Below are positions 1 to 8,440 of a DNA stretch of 64,000 nucleotides, in pieces. The first letter of the stretch is position 1. Each line of letters begins with the position of its first letter. This DNA comes from Aeromonas diversa CDC 2478-85 (GTDB taxonomy: Bacteria; Pseudomonadota; Gammaproteobacteria; Enterobacterales; Aeromonadaceae): NCBI RefSeq assembly GCF_000819805.1, contig NZ_CDCE01000017.1:47543-111542 (forward strand), given 5' to 3'. The position numbers and the translations under genes were made by a program. The notes under the pieces are model-generated. The model worked only from the letters and a program-made list of their open reading frames with translations. It made no database searches and was not told the origin of the DNA.

Positions 1-462
1 GGTCACCAGGGCCAGGGCCCCCTCTTCGACCGGCGCCACCTCGTCGTAGATCTTGTCGATCGCCTCGCCGTTCCAGGCGATACAGTTGGCGGCGGCCGGG
101 GCGTCGTAGCTGATGGCGTCACCTATGGGTTTACCCATGTCGAGGGATTCGAGCAGGGCGAGCTCTTCCACGTGCTCACGCATCAGGGCGGCGAAGCGCT
201 GCAGCACCAGCTTGCGCTGCTTGGGCGACTGACCTGCCCAGCGGCGATCGTCGAAGGCGCGGCGGGCGGCCTGCACTGCCCGCTCGGCATCCATGGCGTC
301 ACAGGCGGCCACCTTGGCCAGCAGGCGACCGTTGGCCGGATTGATGCAGTCGAGAGTGGCGCCCGAGCTGGCGTCAACATAAGCGCCGTCAATGAAGGCG
401 CGGGCCTCGATCTTCAGGGTGGCGGCGCGTTGTTCCCAGTCGGCCAGGGTGAGGGTGGTCAT
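1..462 (-). CDS. puuC: Gamma-glutamyl-aminobutyraldehyde / aminoaldehyde dehydrogenase PuuC, N-terminal part (runs off the window)
   Basis: This NAD(P)-dependent aldehyde dehydrogenase oxidises gamma-glutamyl-aminobutyraldehyde and other aminoaldehydes in putrescine/polyamine breakdown. Only the first 154 codons are present; the catalytic Cys and Glu lie beyond the edge. The visible part has the family's N-terminal substrate/NAD domain with FIDGAYVDASSG, INPANGRLLAKVA and EELALLESLDMGKPIGDA, which track E. coli PuuC closely. The start is the ATG at 462, preceded by a weak AGGAG-like stretch. The divergent upstream region carries TAAACA repeats shared with the next gene's promoter. The PuuR-like gene alongside supports PuuC over generic aldehyde dehydrogenases, but substrate preference is inferred. 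Confidence 0.85.
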   Translation of the reverse strand, partial: MTTLTLADWEQRAATLKIEARAFIDGAYVDASSGATLDCINPANGRLLAKVAACDAMDAERAVQAARRAFDDRRWAGQSPKQRKLVLQRFAALMREHVEELALLESLDMGKPIGDAISYDAPAAANCIAWNGEAIDKIYDEVAPVEEGALALVT

Positions 463-502
463 GTTCGCTCCTTGAACGGGTGGCTCACGATTGCATCACT
501 AT

Positions 503-554
503 GCTAAACATCCATGGCGAAGTAAATCGTGGTTGTAACAATTTCTTAAACACT
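503..554. promoter_or_regulatory. Candidate PuuR operator motifs upstream of puuC
   Basis: Two copies of a TAAACA motif lie here: GCTAAACATCC (503-513) and CTTAAACACT (545-554). The same core recurs as an inverted pair in front of the transaminase gene (1224-1268). Repetition in exactly the two promoter regions flanking the repressor gene suggests an operator. Binding by the neighbouring PuuR-like protein is inference. Confidence 0.4.
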
Positions 555-555
555 A

Positions 556-1098
556 TTAGAAGCTGGCCGGGCTGTTGGCCGAGATCAGCACGCACTCCTG
601 ATCCCCGGCGTTGCGAAAACGGTGCGGAGTGCGGCTATCGAAGTAGTAGCCATCCCCGGGTTGCAGCAGATAGACCTGCTCTCCCACCGTGACCTCGGCG
701 TTGCCGGCGATGACGATGCCGCACTCTTCACCCTCATGGCTCAGCATCTCGGCGCCGGTATCGGCTCCGGGGGGCAATATCTCCTTGAGCATACCGATGG
801 TGCGGTTGGCACGGCTATGGCCTACCAGGCGGTAGCTGATGGGGTGGGAGCCGAGATCGGGCATCTCGTCGGCGCGAAAGATCACCTCGGTATCCATCTC
901 TGTCTCGTCGGTGAAGAAGTTGGCCAGCGACATGGGGATCCCCTCCAGCACCTTGCGCAGGGAGGCGACCGAGGGGCTGACCTGATTCTTCTCTATCTGG
1001 GAGATGAAGCCGTTGGTTACTCCCGAGCGCTTGGCCAACTCGCGCTGGGAGAGCCCAGCCCTGGTGCGTACCGCCTTGAGGCGATTGCCGATATCCAT
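556..1098 (-). CDS. puuR: PuuR-like XRE/cupin transcriptional repressor
   Basis: This 180-residue regulator has an N-terminal helix-turn-helix (residues 7-61: GLSQRELAKRSGVTNGFISQ) and a C-terminal cupin (about 105-175, with HEGEECGIVIAG and the PHRFRN strand). This is the PuuR layout; E. coli PuuR is 185 aa and represses the putrescine-utilisation genes until putrescine binds the cupin. It sits between puuC (same strand, downstream) and a divergent transaminase operon, the classical place for a local repressor. Start is the ATG at 1098. Which polyamine or amino acid it senses cannot be read from sequence. Confidence 0.85.
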   Translation of the reverse strand: MDIGNRLKAVRTRAGLSQRELAKRSGVTNGFISQIEKNQVSPSVASLRKVLEGIPMSLANFFTDETEMDTEVIFRADEMPDLGSHPISYRLVGHSRANRTIGMLKEILPPGADTGAEMLSHEGEECGIVIAGNAEVTVGEQVYLLQPGDGYYFDSRTPHRFRNAGDQECVLISANSPASF

Positions 1099-1223
1099 CG
1101 ATTGAGACTCCCTCTGTTGCTTTGCTGTTTACTATTGTTGTATTTGTGTTAATTATCTTATACCACCCGCATGGGTAGGAACCAATAAGTCGGGGGCGAA
1201 TCTTCTCCCCTTTTTCAGGCTTC

Positions 1224-1268
1224 AGGTGTTTAATTTAATACCCGCTAGTTGCAGATAACTAAACACCT
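1224..1268. promoter_or_regulatory. Inverted operator-like repeat before the transaminase gene
   Basis: AGGTGTTTA (1224-1232) and TAAACACCT (1260-1268) form a perfect 9-bp inverted repeat with 27 bp between the arms, just upstream of the ribosome binding site at 1271-1278. The TAAACACC half-site matches the motifs at 503-513 and 545-554; a weaker copy (AGTAAACAGC, complement) lies at 1123-1132. It is probably the operator of the adjacent PuuR-like repressor. Confidence 0.45.
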
Positions 1269-1283
1269 TAGGACGAGGTGATC

Positions 1284-2615
1284 ATGAAACCTGTTAACGA
1301 GATACAGACGCCCCAGGATCTCTCCGCCTTCTGGATGCCTTTCACCGCCAACCAGCAGTTCAAGGCGGCGCCACGCATCCTCTCGTCGGCGAAGGGAGTG
1401 CATTATTACTCAGAGGACGGTCGCAAGATACTGGATGGCACCGCCGGCCTCTGGTGCTGCAATGCCGGCCACGGTCGTCGGGAGATCGCTGAGGCCGTAT
1501 CGGCCCAGATCGGCCATCTCGACTTCGCACCGACGTTCCAGATGGGGCATCCGCTGCCGTTCGAGCTGGCCGATCGGCTGGTGGAGATAGCGCCGCCCGG
1601 CTTCAAGCACGTCTTCTATACCAACTCGGGATCCGAGTCGGTCGATACGGCCCTCAAGATCGCCCTGGCCTGGCAGCGGGCTCGCGGTGAGGGGACCCGC
1701 ACCCGCCTCATCGGCCGCGAGCGCGGCTACCACGGGGTGGGCTTTGGCGGCATCTCGGTCGGCGGCATTCCGGGCAACCGCAAGTGGTTCGGCTCACTGC
1801 TGCCGGGGGTCGATCACCTGCCGCACACCCTCGACATCGCCCGCAACGCCTTCACCCGTGGCCTGCCAAACGAGTGCCCGGTGCTTGCCGATGAGCTGGA
1901 GAAGCTGGTGTTTCTGCACGATGCCAGCAACATTGCCGCCGTCATCGTTGAGCCTATCGCAGGCAGCACAGGCGTCATCATGCCGCCCAAGGGTTACCTC
2001 AAGCGGCTGCGCGAGATCTGCACCAAGCACGGTATTCTGCTCATCTTCGACGAGGTGATCACCGGCTTCGGCCGCCTCGGCTCGCCGTTTGCCGCCCAGG
2101 AGTTCGACGTGCAGCCGGACATGATCACCTGCGCCAAGGGGCTCACCAACGGAGCCATCCCCATGGGGGCTGTGCTGGTGCAGGGGCACATCTACGACGA
2201 CATGATGGCGGCCGGCAAGGGGGCCATCGAGCTGTTCCACGGTTACACCTACTCGGGCCACCCGGTGGCGGCGGCGGCGGGGTTGGCGACCCTGGAGATC
2301 TACCGGCAGGAGCAACTGCTGACCCGGGCGCGCGACATGGCGGGCTACTGGGAGGAGGCGGTACACGCCCTGCGCGGCTGCAAGCACGTCAAAGACATTC
2401 GCAACTACGGTCTGGTGGCGGGGATCGAGCTCGAGCCCATGGTCGGAGCGCCTGGCAAGCGCGCCTATGAGGTGTTTGTACGCTGCTTTGAGAAGGGGGC
2501 ACTGATCCGGGTCACCGGCGACATCATCGCCCTCTCGCCGCCCCTCATCATAGAGCGCGAGCACATCGATCAGCTGTTCAACCTGCTACAGGACACCCTG
2601 CAGGCCCAGGCCTGA
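1284..2615 (+). CDS. bauA: Beta-alanine (omega-amino acid):pyruvate aminotransferase, BauA-like
   Basis: This class-III PLP aminotransferase of 443 aa moves the amino group of beta-alanine (or other omega-amino acids) to pyruvate, giving malonate semialdehyde. Family signatures are FWMPFTANQQFK near the N-terminus, YTNSGSESVDTALKIA for phosphate binding, the ERGYHGVGFGG loop, LLIFDEVITGFGRLG with the PLP Asp, and CAKGLTNGAIPMGAV with the Schiff-base Lys. It resembles Pseudomonas BauA more than GABA or ornithine transaminases. A GTG at 1278 is in frame, but the ATG at 1284 is better spaced from GGACGAGG and is chosen. It is followed after 15 bp by the semialdehyde dehydrogenase that would use its product. 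Confidence 0.85.
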   Translation: MKPVNEIQTPQDLSAFWMPFTANQQFKAAPRILSSAKGVHYYSEDGRKILDGTAGLWCCNAGHGRREIAEAVSAQIGHLDFAPTFQMGHPLPFELADRLVEIAPPGFKHVFYTNSGSESVDTALKIALAWQRARGEGTRTRLIGRERGYHGVGFGGISVGGIPGNRKWFGSLLPGVDHLPHTLDIARNAFTRGLPNECPVLADELEKLVFLHDASNIAAVIVEPIAGSTGVIMPPKGYLKRLREICTKHGILLIFDEVITGFGRLGSPFAAQEFDVQPDMITCAKGLTNGAIPMGAVLVQGHIYDDMMAAGKGAIELFHGYTYSGHPVAAAAGLATLEIYRQEQLLTRARDMAGYWEEAVHALRGCKHVKDIRNYGLVAGIELEPMVGAPGKRAYEVFVRCFEKGALIRVTGDIIALSPPLIIEREHIDQLFNLLQDTLQAQA

Positions 2616-2630
2616 CATCACGGAGGATGC

Positions 2631-4124
<1,494 letters not shown>

Positions 4125-4141
4125 AACAAGGAGCGTATCGG

Positions 4142-4873
4142 ATGAAATTGGGGATCCTCGACTGTGACCGGCTCGATGCCGACTATGCCGAACGTTTCGG
4201 CCGCGTCTATTCGGAGATGTTCATCGCCGGATTCCGGGCCCTGCAGCCTGATCTGACTTTCTCGGTCTGGGCCGCCTGCGATGGCGAGCTGCCCGGGGAT
4301 CTCCACGAATGCGATGCCTGGCTCATCACAGGGTCGCGTCACGATGCCTACAGTGATCTGCCCTGGGTGGTGGTCCTGCGCGAGTGGATAGTGCGGGCCG
4401 ACGCCGCCGGGGTGCCCCTGGCCGGTGTCTGCTTTGGCCACCAGGCCATCGCCCAGGCGCTCGGCGGGGCGGTGAACAAGTCGGCCAAGGGGTGGGGGCT
4501 CGGGGTCGCCGTCAATCCGGTGCTGGCCGAGCGCGACTGGATGGTGCCGAACGTGCCGCAGATCCGGGTCCTGGCGAGTCATCAGGATCAGGTGGAGTCT
4601 CTGCCGCCGGGTGCGCTGCGCCTGGCGGGCAACGATTTTTGCCCCAACTTCATGTTCCAGCACGGGGAGCACGTGGTGGCCATCCAGGGGCATCCCGAGT
4701 TCTCGGTGGAGTACGACCGCGCCCTCATCGAGAAGCGTCGCGAGAGCCTCGGCGAGGCACGTTATCAGGCCTGCCTCGCGACCCTGGAGCAGGGGGTCGA
4801 CTCGACCCTGGTGCTGCGCTGGATCCTGCAGTTTCTCGGCCTGCTGACCCCGGTCGGAGTGGGGCTCTTGTGA
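4142..4873 (+). CDS. Class I glutamine amidotransferase-like hydrolase
   Basis: This 243-residue GATase1-fold protein resembles the free-standing GMP-synthase glutaminase-like family. The nucleophile Cys sits in AGVCFGHQAIAQALGG (about residue 99), and the His/Glu pair in IQGHPEFSVEY (about residues 184-186). It is not PuuD, whose nucleophile loop differs, but its place in a polyamine/beta-alanine operon suggests it may hydrolyse a gamma-glutamylated intermediate; that is inference. A longer reading frame exists, but the ATG at 4142 has an AAGGAGCG site (4128-4135) and gives a canonical N-terminus. A terminator hairpin follows at 4963. Confidence 0.7.
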   Translation: MKLGILDCDRLDADYAERFGRVYSEMFIAGFRALQPDLTFSVWAACDGELPGDLHECDAWLITGSRHDAYSDLPWVVVLREWIVRADAAGVPLAGVCFGHQAIAQALGGAVNKSAKGWGLGVAVNPVLAERDWMVPNVPQIRVLASHQDQVESLPPGALRLAGNDFCPNFMFQHGEHVVAIQGHPEFSVEYDRALIEKRRESLGEARYQACLATLEQGVDSTLVLRWILQFLGLLTPVGVGLL

Positions 4874-4962
4874 AGCGGTTTGTCACTAAACCGGGCCGAA
4901 TGCTAGATTCTTTAGGAAAATGAAGGAACAAGCGGCGATTGGCCCGGCCCCTGATGGTAAAC

Positions 4963-4990
4963 TGGCCGCCCTTCGGGGCGGCCATTTCCT
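4963..4990 (+). terminator. Rho-independent terminator after the beta-alanine operon
   Basis: A 9-bp GC stem (4963-4971 with 4976-4984) closes a TTCG tetraloop and is followed by a short T-rich run. It lies between the amidotransferase stop and the CysB-like gene, separating the two transcripts. Confidence 0.65.
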
Positions 4991-5035
4991 TCGGGTGGGT
5001 CGCCCGACGAGACCCCAGCCAGCGAGGGAAGAGCC

Positions 5036-6007
5036 TTGAAATTGCAGCAGTTGAAGTACTTGATCGCGATCCGGGACCACAATCTCAACGTCTCGGCCGC
5101 CTCCGAGGCGCTCTATACCAGCCAGCCTGGCGTCAGCAAACAGATCGGTCTGCTCGAGGGAGAGCTGGGCGTGCGTATCTTCGAGCGGCGTGGCAAGCAC
5201 CTGCACCGCATCACGCCGGTGGGAGAGGAGATCATCAAGTGTGCCGAGGCGATGCTCAACATAGAGAGCAAGATCAAGGCGATCTCCCGCGAGTATCTCG
5301 ACCCGACGGTGGGGACCCTCAACATCCACACCACCCACACCATAGCCCGCCACCTGCTGCCGAAATCGGTCACCTACTTCACCAAGAAGTACCCCAAGAT
5401 CTCGTTCCACCTGCACCCCGTGATGTCGGCCAGCAAGGATCAGATCAGCAAGGGTTATTCAGACTTCTCCATCGTCGCCCACGAGATCGGCTTCGATAAG
5501 GATCTCATCGTGCTGCCGGCCTATCTGTGGACCCTCTCCCTGGTGGTGCCCAAGGAGCACCCCTTGGCCCGGGTGAAGCGACCGAGCCTGGAGCAGCTCT
5601 GCCAGTACCCCATCCTCAGCTACGAGAGCGGGGCGACCGGGCGCAAGGTGCAGGACGAGGCATTCGAGGCCGCCGGTCTTACCCCCAACTACTACATGAC
5701 GGTGATGGATGCCGGTGTCATCAAGCGTTACGTCGAACTGGGGTTCGGTATCGGCATCATCTCTTCCCTGGTGGCCAACGACACCGACGCCCCGGATCTG
5801 GTGGCCATCAACCTGGAGCACCTCTTCACTCCCTGTCCGGCCTATCTCTGCTTTAGCAAGAGCATACTGCTGCAAAACTACATGTACGACTTCATCACCA
5901 CCTTCTCGCCCCACCTCACCAAGGAGGTGATCCAGAACGTGATGCAGCAGCCCACCCAGGCCCGCATCGACGAGCTATTCCAGGAGGTGGTACTGCCCGT
6001 CTATTGA
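5036..6007 (+). CDS. CysB-family LysR-type regulator (probably a paralogue of CysB)
   Basis: This 323-residue protein begins MKLQQLKYLIAIRDHNLNVS and carries YTSQPGVSKQ in the winged helix, both diagnostic of the CysB/Cbl branch of LysR regulators. The effector domain keeps the TTHTIAR segment used by CysB for sulfate/acetylserine, and MYDFI near the end. Overall similarity to enterobacterial CysB looks only moderate, so it may be a second CysB-like regulator and not the main cysteine regulator. Translation starts at a TTG (5036) behind GAGGGAAGAG; homology at residue 1 leaves no room for another start. Its targets cannot be read from this locus, where no sulfur gene is adjacent. Confidence 0.8.
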   Translation: MKLQQLKYLIAIRDHNLNVSAASEALYTSQPGVSKQIGLLEGELGVRIFERRGKHLHRITPVGEEIIKCAEAMLNIESKIKAISREYLDPTVGTLNIHTTHTIARHLLPKSVTYFTKKYPKISFHLHPVMSASKDQISKGYSDFSIVAHEIGFDKDLIVLPAYLWTLSLVVPKEHPLARVKRPSLEQLCQYPILSYESGATGRKVQDEAFEAAGLTPNYYMTVMDAGVIKRYVELGFGIGIISSLVANDTDAPDLVAINLEHLFTPCPAYLCFSKSILLQNYMYDFITTFSPHLTKEVIQNVMQQPTQARIDELFQEVVLPVY

Positions 6008-6091
6008 TCCCGATCGCGCCGTCTCCTCTTGCTGCTTGTGGGGCGGCGCACCCTGCGCTCTACTGAGTCTCCACCCTGCGAGAGATCCTCC

Positions 6092-6931
6092 ATGTCCCGT
6101 CTGCTGCTGCTTGCCAATCTTAACTGCGATCACGTCCTCTCCCTTTCCGAGCCGCTGGTGGCCGGGGCCCGGCTGCAATATCTGGATCAGGGACGGCGGC
6201 TGGGCGGCGGCGCCGCCAATACCGGGGTGGGCCTGGTGTGGGCAGGCCATGAGGTGCTCATCGCCTCCCGTATCGGCCTCGACGAGACCGGCGACTGGCT
6301 GCTGGAGCAGGCCGCGGGTTATGGGCTCGATTGCCGACACGTGGAGCGCTTCGGCGGTGAGACCGGCGAGTTGCTGGTGCTGGTGGACTCGACCGGTGAG
6401 CGCACCATACTGCGTCGGCCCCGTCGCCCCGACCTGCCCGGCGACTTGCCGACGGTCGGGATCGACTGCCTCTATGTGAATTATCCCGGCTCTGTGGTCG
6501 TCCCTTATATGCGCCAGATGCTGAGCCAGAGTTTCGTGGTGGCCCAATATCCCAAGGGAGGGCAAGTGCGCCGCCCCTGCCACGTGCTGATCGCCTCGCG
6601 CAGCGATCTGGCCAGCCAGGATGACCTCTGGTTGCACGCGCGTCAGATTGGGGGGGAGAGCCTGCAGTGGCTGGTGCTGACCGAGGGAAAGGAGGGGGCC
6701 GTCGCCATTCATGGGGAGGAGCGGATCCGGGTGCCGGCGCGGCCGGTATCTGTGGTCGATACCACGGGGGCGGGCGACGCCTTTGCCGGTGGCCTGATCC
6801 ACGGGCTCGCCTCGGGCATGGCCATGGAGCAGGCGCTGCAGAGCGCCGTCGATTGGGGTGCATTCGCGGTGGCATCGGAGAGTTCGATCCCCTCCGTGGC
6901 GCTGCAAAAGTGGCTCAAAACCCCTCACTAG
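6092..6931 (+). CDS. PfkB-family carbohydrate kinase
   Basis: This 279-residue ribokinase-fold sugar kinase has the glycine-rich N-terminal signature LGGGAANTGVGLVWAG (about residues 36-51) and the C-terminal PfkB signature DTTGAGDAFAGGLIHG (about 226-241), with the catalytic Asp in GAGD. It should phosphorylate a sugar or nucleoside with ATP in the cytoplasm; substrate is not predictable from sequence. The protein is shorter than ribokinase itself (about 309 aa), mainly in the middle. Start is the ATG at 6092 (weak upstream GAGA). It lies between two regulator genes and appears to be a single-gene transcript. Confidence 0.8.
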   Translation: MSRLLLLANLNCDHVLSLSEPLVAGARLQYLDQGRRLGGGAANTGVGLVWAGHEVLIASRIGLDETGDWLLEQAAGYGLDCRHVERFGGETGELLVLVDSTGERTILRRPRRPDLPGDLPTVGIDCLYVNYPGSVVVPYMRQMLSQSFVVAQYPKGGQVRRPCHVLIASRSDLASQDDLWLHARQIGGESLQWLVLTEGKEGAVAIHGEERIRVPARPVSVVDTTGAGDAFAGGLIHGLASGMAMEQALQSAVDWGAFAVASESSIPSVALQKWLKTPH

Positions 6932-7089
6932 TGGCAACTAGTCGGCATTTTTGCGATTAATCAAAGAAAGTGCCGATTTATTTCCATCTTTATCGACACC
7001 CTGTTTCCCAGCTCTTACCCTTGCCTGACTATCCGAGGTGACCCGCATTCGCCGGTGTCCGTTGGCTGTATCAACGAGGCAAGCATTTC

Positions 7090-7542
7090 ATGCAACTGAC
7101 ACGATTTACCGACTACGCCCTGCGTACCCTGACCTTCCTGGCGGTACAACCGGAAGATCGCCTGTCGACCATCACGGAGGTGGCCGATACCTTCGCCATC
7201 TCGCGCAATCATGTGGTCAAGATCGTGCATCAGCTCGGCCTCAAGGGGTACATAGAGACGGTGCGGGGCAAGCACGGCGGTATTCGCCTCGGCCGCTCGG
7301 CGGTCTCCATCAACCTGCGCGACGTGGTGGTGGATATGGAGAACATCCTCTGTCCCGCCTACTGCAAGAGCGATAACTGCCGCCTGGCCGGCGGTTGCCG
7401 GGTGCAGGGGATACTGCGCAAGGCGATGAACGCCTTCCTCGATGTGCTGGGGGAATACACCCTGGCCGACGCGGTGCGCGATCCGGCACGCCTCTGCCAC
7501 CTGTTGGGGCTGGAGCCTGACGAGTTGCTGGCGGTGGGCTAA
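7090..7542 (+). CDS. nsrR: Nitric-oxide-sensing Rrf2-family repressor NsrR
   Basis: NsrR uses an oxygen-stable, NO-labile Fe-S cluster to repress NO-detoxification genes. The 150-residue protein has the Rrf2 winged helix (MQLTRFTDYALRTLTFLA; ISRNHVVKIVHQLGLKGYI) and a wing followed by the cluster segment LCPAYCKSDNCRLAGGC, with the three ligand cysteines spaced as in E. coli NsrR plus one extra. Start is the ATG at 7090 after an AGGCAAGC stretch. A strong terminator follows at once. Its normal targets (hmp, ytfE, nrfA, hcp) are not in this window, though a palindrome near yihI has AAGATG/CATCTT arms like its operator. Confidence 0.9.
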   Translation: MQLTRFTDYALRTLTFLAVQPEDRLSTITEVADTFAISRNHVVKIVHQLGLKGYIETVRGKHGGIRLGRSAVSINLRDVVVDMENILCPAYCKSDNCRLAGGCRVQGILRKAMNAFLDVLGEYTLADAVRDPARLCHLLGLEPDELLAVG

Positions 7543-7554
7543 GGTCGGTGAAGA

Positions 7555-7582
7555 AACGGAGCCTCAGGGCTCCGTTTTGGTT
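7555..7582. terminator. Bidirectional terminator shared by nsrR and napF
   Basis: AACGGAGCC (7555-7563) pairs with GGCTCCGTT (7568-7576) around a TCAG loop, with a T-rich run on either side. The napF stop codon (complement 7564-7566) is in the loop, so the last napF sense bases form half of the stem. Confidence 0.75.
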
Positions 7583-8094
7583 TTGGGGTGGCGCTCCAGG
7601 GTGATGGCGCCGTGCAGGCAGGCCAGGCCACATGCGCCGCACCCATCGCAGACCATGTGGTTGAGCTGTACCCCCTGTTGGGTCACCTTGATGGCGAGCC
7701 GGGGGCAGGCATCTTCACACAGCAGGCAGTAGTAACCCTGGCGGGCCTGGCACTGTTCCGAGACGCGAACCCGGGTCTGTATCTGACGGCCCAGGGCAAG
7801 ATCCAGGGCGCCGGTCGGGCAGGCCCGGGCACAACTGCCACAGTAGCTGCACTGACCGCAGGAGAGATCCAGGATCGGGGTACCCAGGATGGCCGTTCCC
7901 CGGTATTCGGGGCGATTGGCCGGGTGCAGCAGCCCCTGAGGGCAGGCCCGAAAGCAGTCGCCGCAACGATTGCACAGAGAGAGGAACTGTTTCTCATCGA
8001 TGGCCCAGGGCGGACGGGCCTCCTGGCAGCTGACAAGCGGTGTGCTCAAGGGGGCCAGCGTTCGTCGTAGCCACTGGCACAGAGAGTGATCCAT
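7564..8094 (-). CDS. napF: NapF-like polyferredoxin
   Basis: This 176-residue cytoplasmic protein carries several [4Fe-4S] motifs: CNRCGDCFRACP (about residues 40-51), CGQCSYCGSCARACP (about 76-90), CLLCEDACP (about 117-125) and CDGCGACGLACL near the C-terminus. The spacing and length match NapF, which interacts with periplasmic nitrate reductase NapA during maturation or electron delivery. The napDABC genes are not in the window, so the symbol rests on sequence only; a general ferredoxin role is possible. The frame extends upstream, but the ATG at 8094 gives the NapF-like N-terminus with a GGAGCC site. The gene converges on nsrR and shares its terminator. Confidence 0.7.
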   Translation of the reverse strand: MDHSLCQWLRRTLAPLSTPLVSCQEARPPWAIDEKQFLSLCNRCGDCFRACPQGLLHPANRPEYRGTAILGTPILDLSCGQCSYCGSCARACPTGALDLALGRQIQTRVRVSEQCQARQGYYCLLCEDACPRLAIKVTQQGVQLNHMVCDGCGACGLACLHGAITLERHPKTKTEP

Positions 8095-8224
8095 GGTGGC
8101 TCCTGTTACCCATTTAGGGTTAATTTTACGGCAATTTCCCCCCTCAAGCCAGCACCACGGGATCGCCAGCGCGGGCGTGCTTGTGTAAGCTAGGCCCACT
8201 TTCCACCCGCAGATCGCATCCTCT

Positions 8225-8440
8225 ATGTTGCTATTTTTCTGGCGCGCGTCGCTGCTCTATATGTTTCCCGGCGTCATCTTCATTTACATGCGCCTGACTC
8301 ACACCACGTTTGCCGAGCTCGATCTGGGGGTAAACAGTCACAAGTGGCTCATTATCGGTTTCTATGGCGCCTATGTGTTGTTTTGGGTGCTGGCTAACCG
8401 TTATCTGGAGCAACTGCTGCGGCGCAGGGGGCTGAGATGA
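8225..8440 (+). CDS. Small two-helix membrane protein of unknown function
   Basis: This 71-residue protein has two hydrophobic segments, about residues 9-22 (LLYMFPGVIFIYMRL) and 42-58 (LIIGFYGAYVLFWVLAN), and ends in a strongly basic tail (RRRGLR). I do not recognise a family. Its stop overlaps the rmuC start (ATGA at 8437-8440), so it is translationally coupled to rmuC. A hexamer resembling a -10 box (TAAGCT) lies shortly upstream. It probably sits in the inner membrane with short loops; nothing in the sequence suggests catalysis. Confidence 0.65.
   Translation: MLLFFWRASLLYMFPGVIFIYMRLTHTTFAELDLGVNSHKWLIIGFYGAYVLFWVLANRYLEQLLRRRGLR

Noticed and set aside
6927..6976. Repeated ACTAGT and a loose TCGGCA/TGCCGA stem after the sugar kinase gene
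   Set aside because: Stem of 6 bp with a 24-nt loop is too weak to call a terminator, and ACTAGT is a palindrome by itself.
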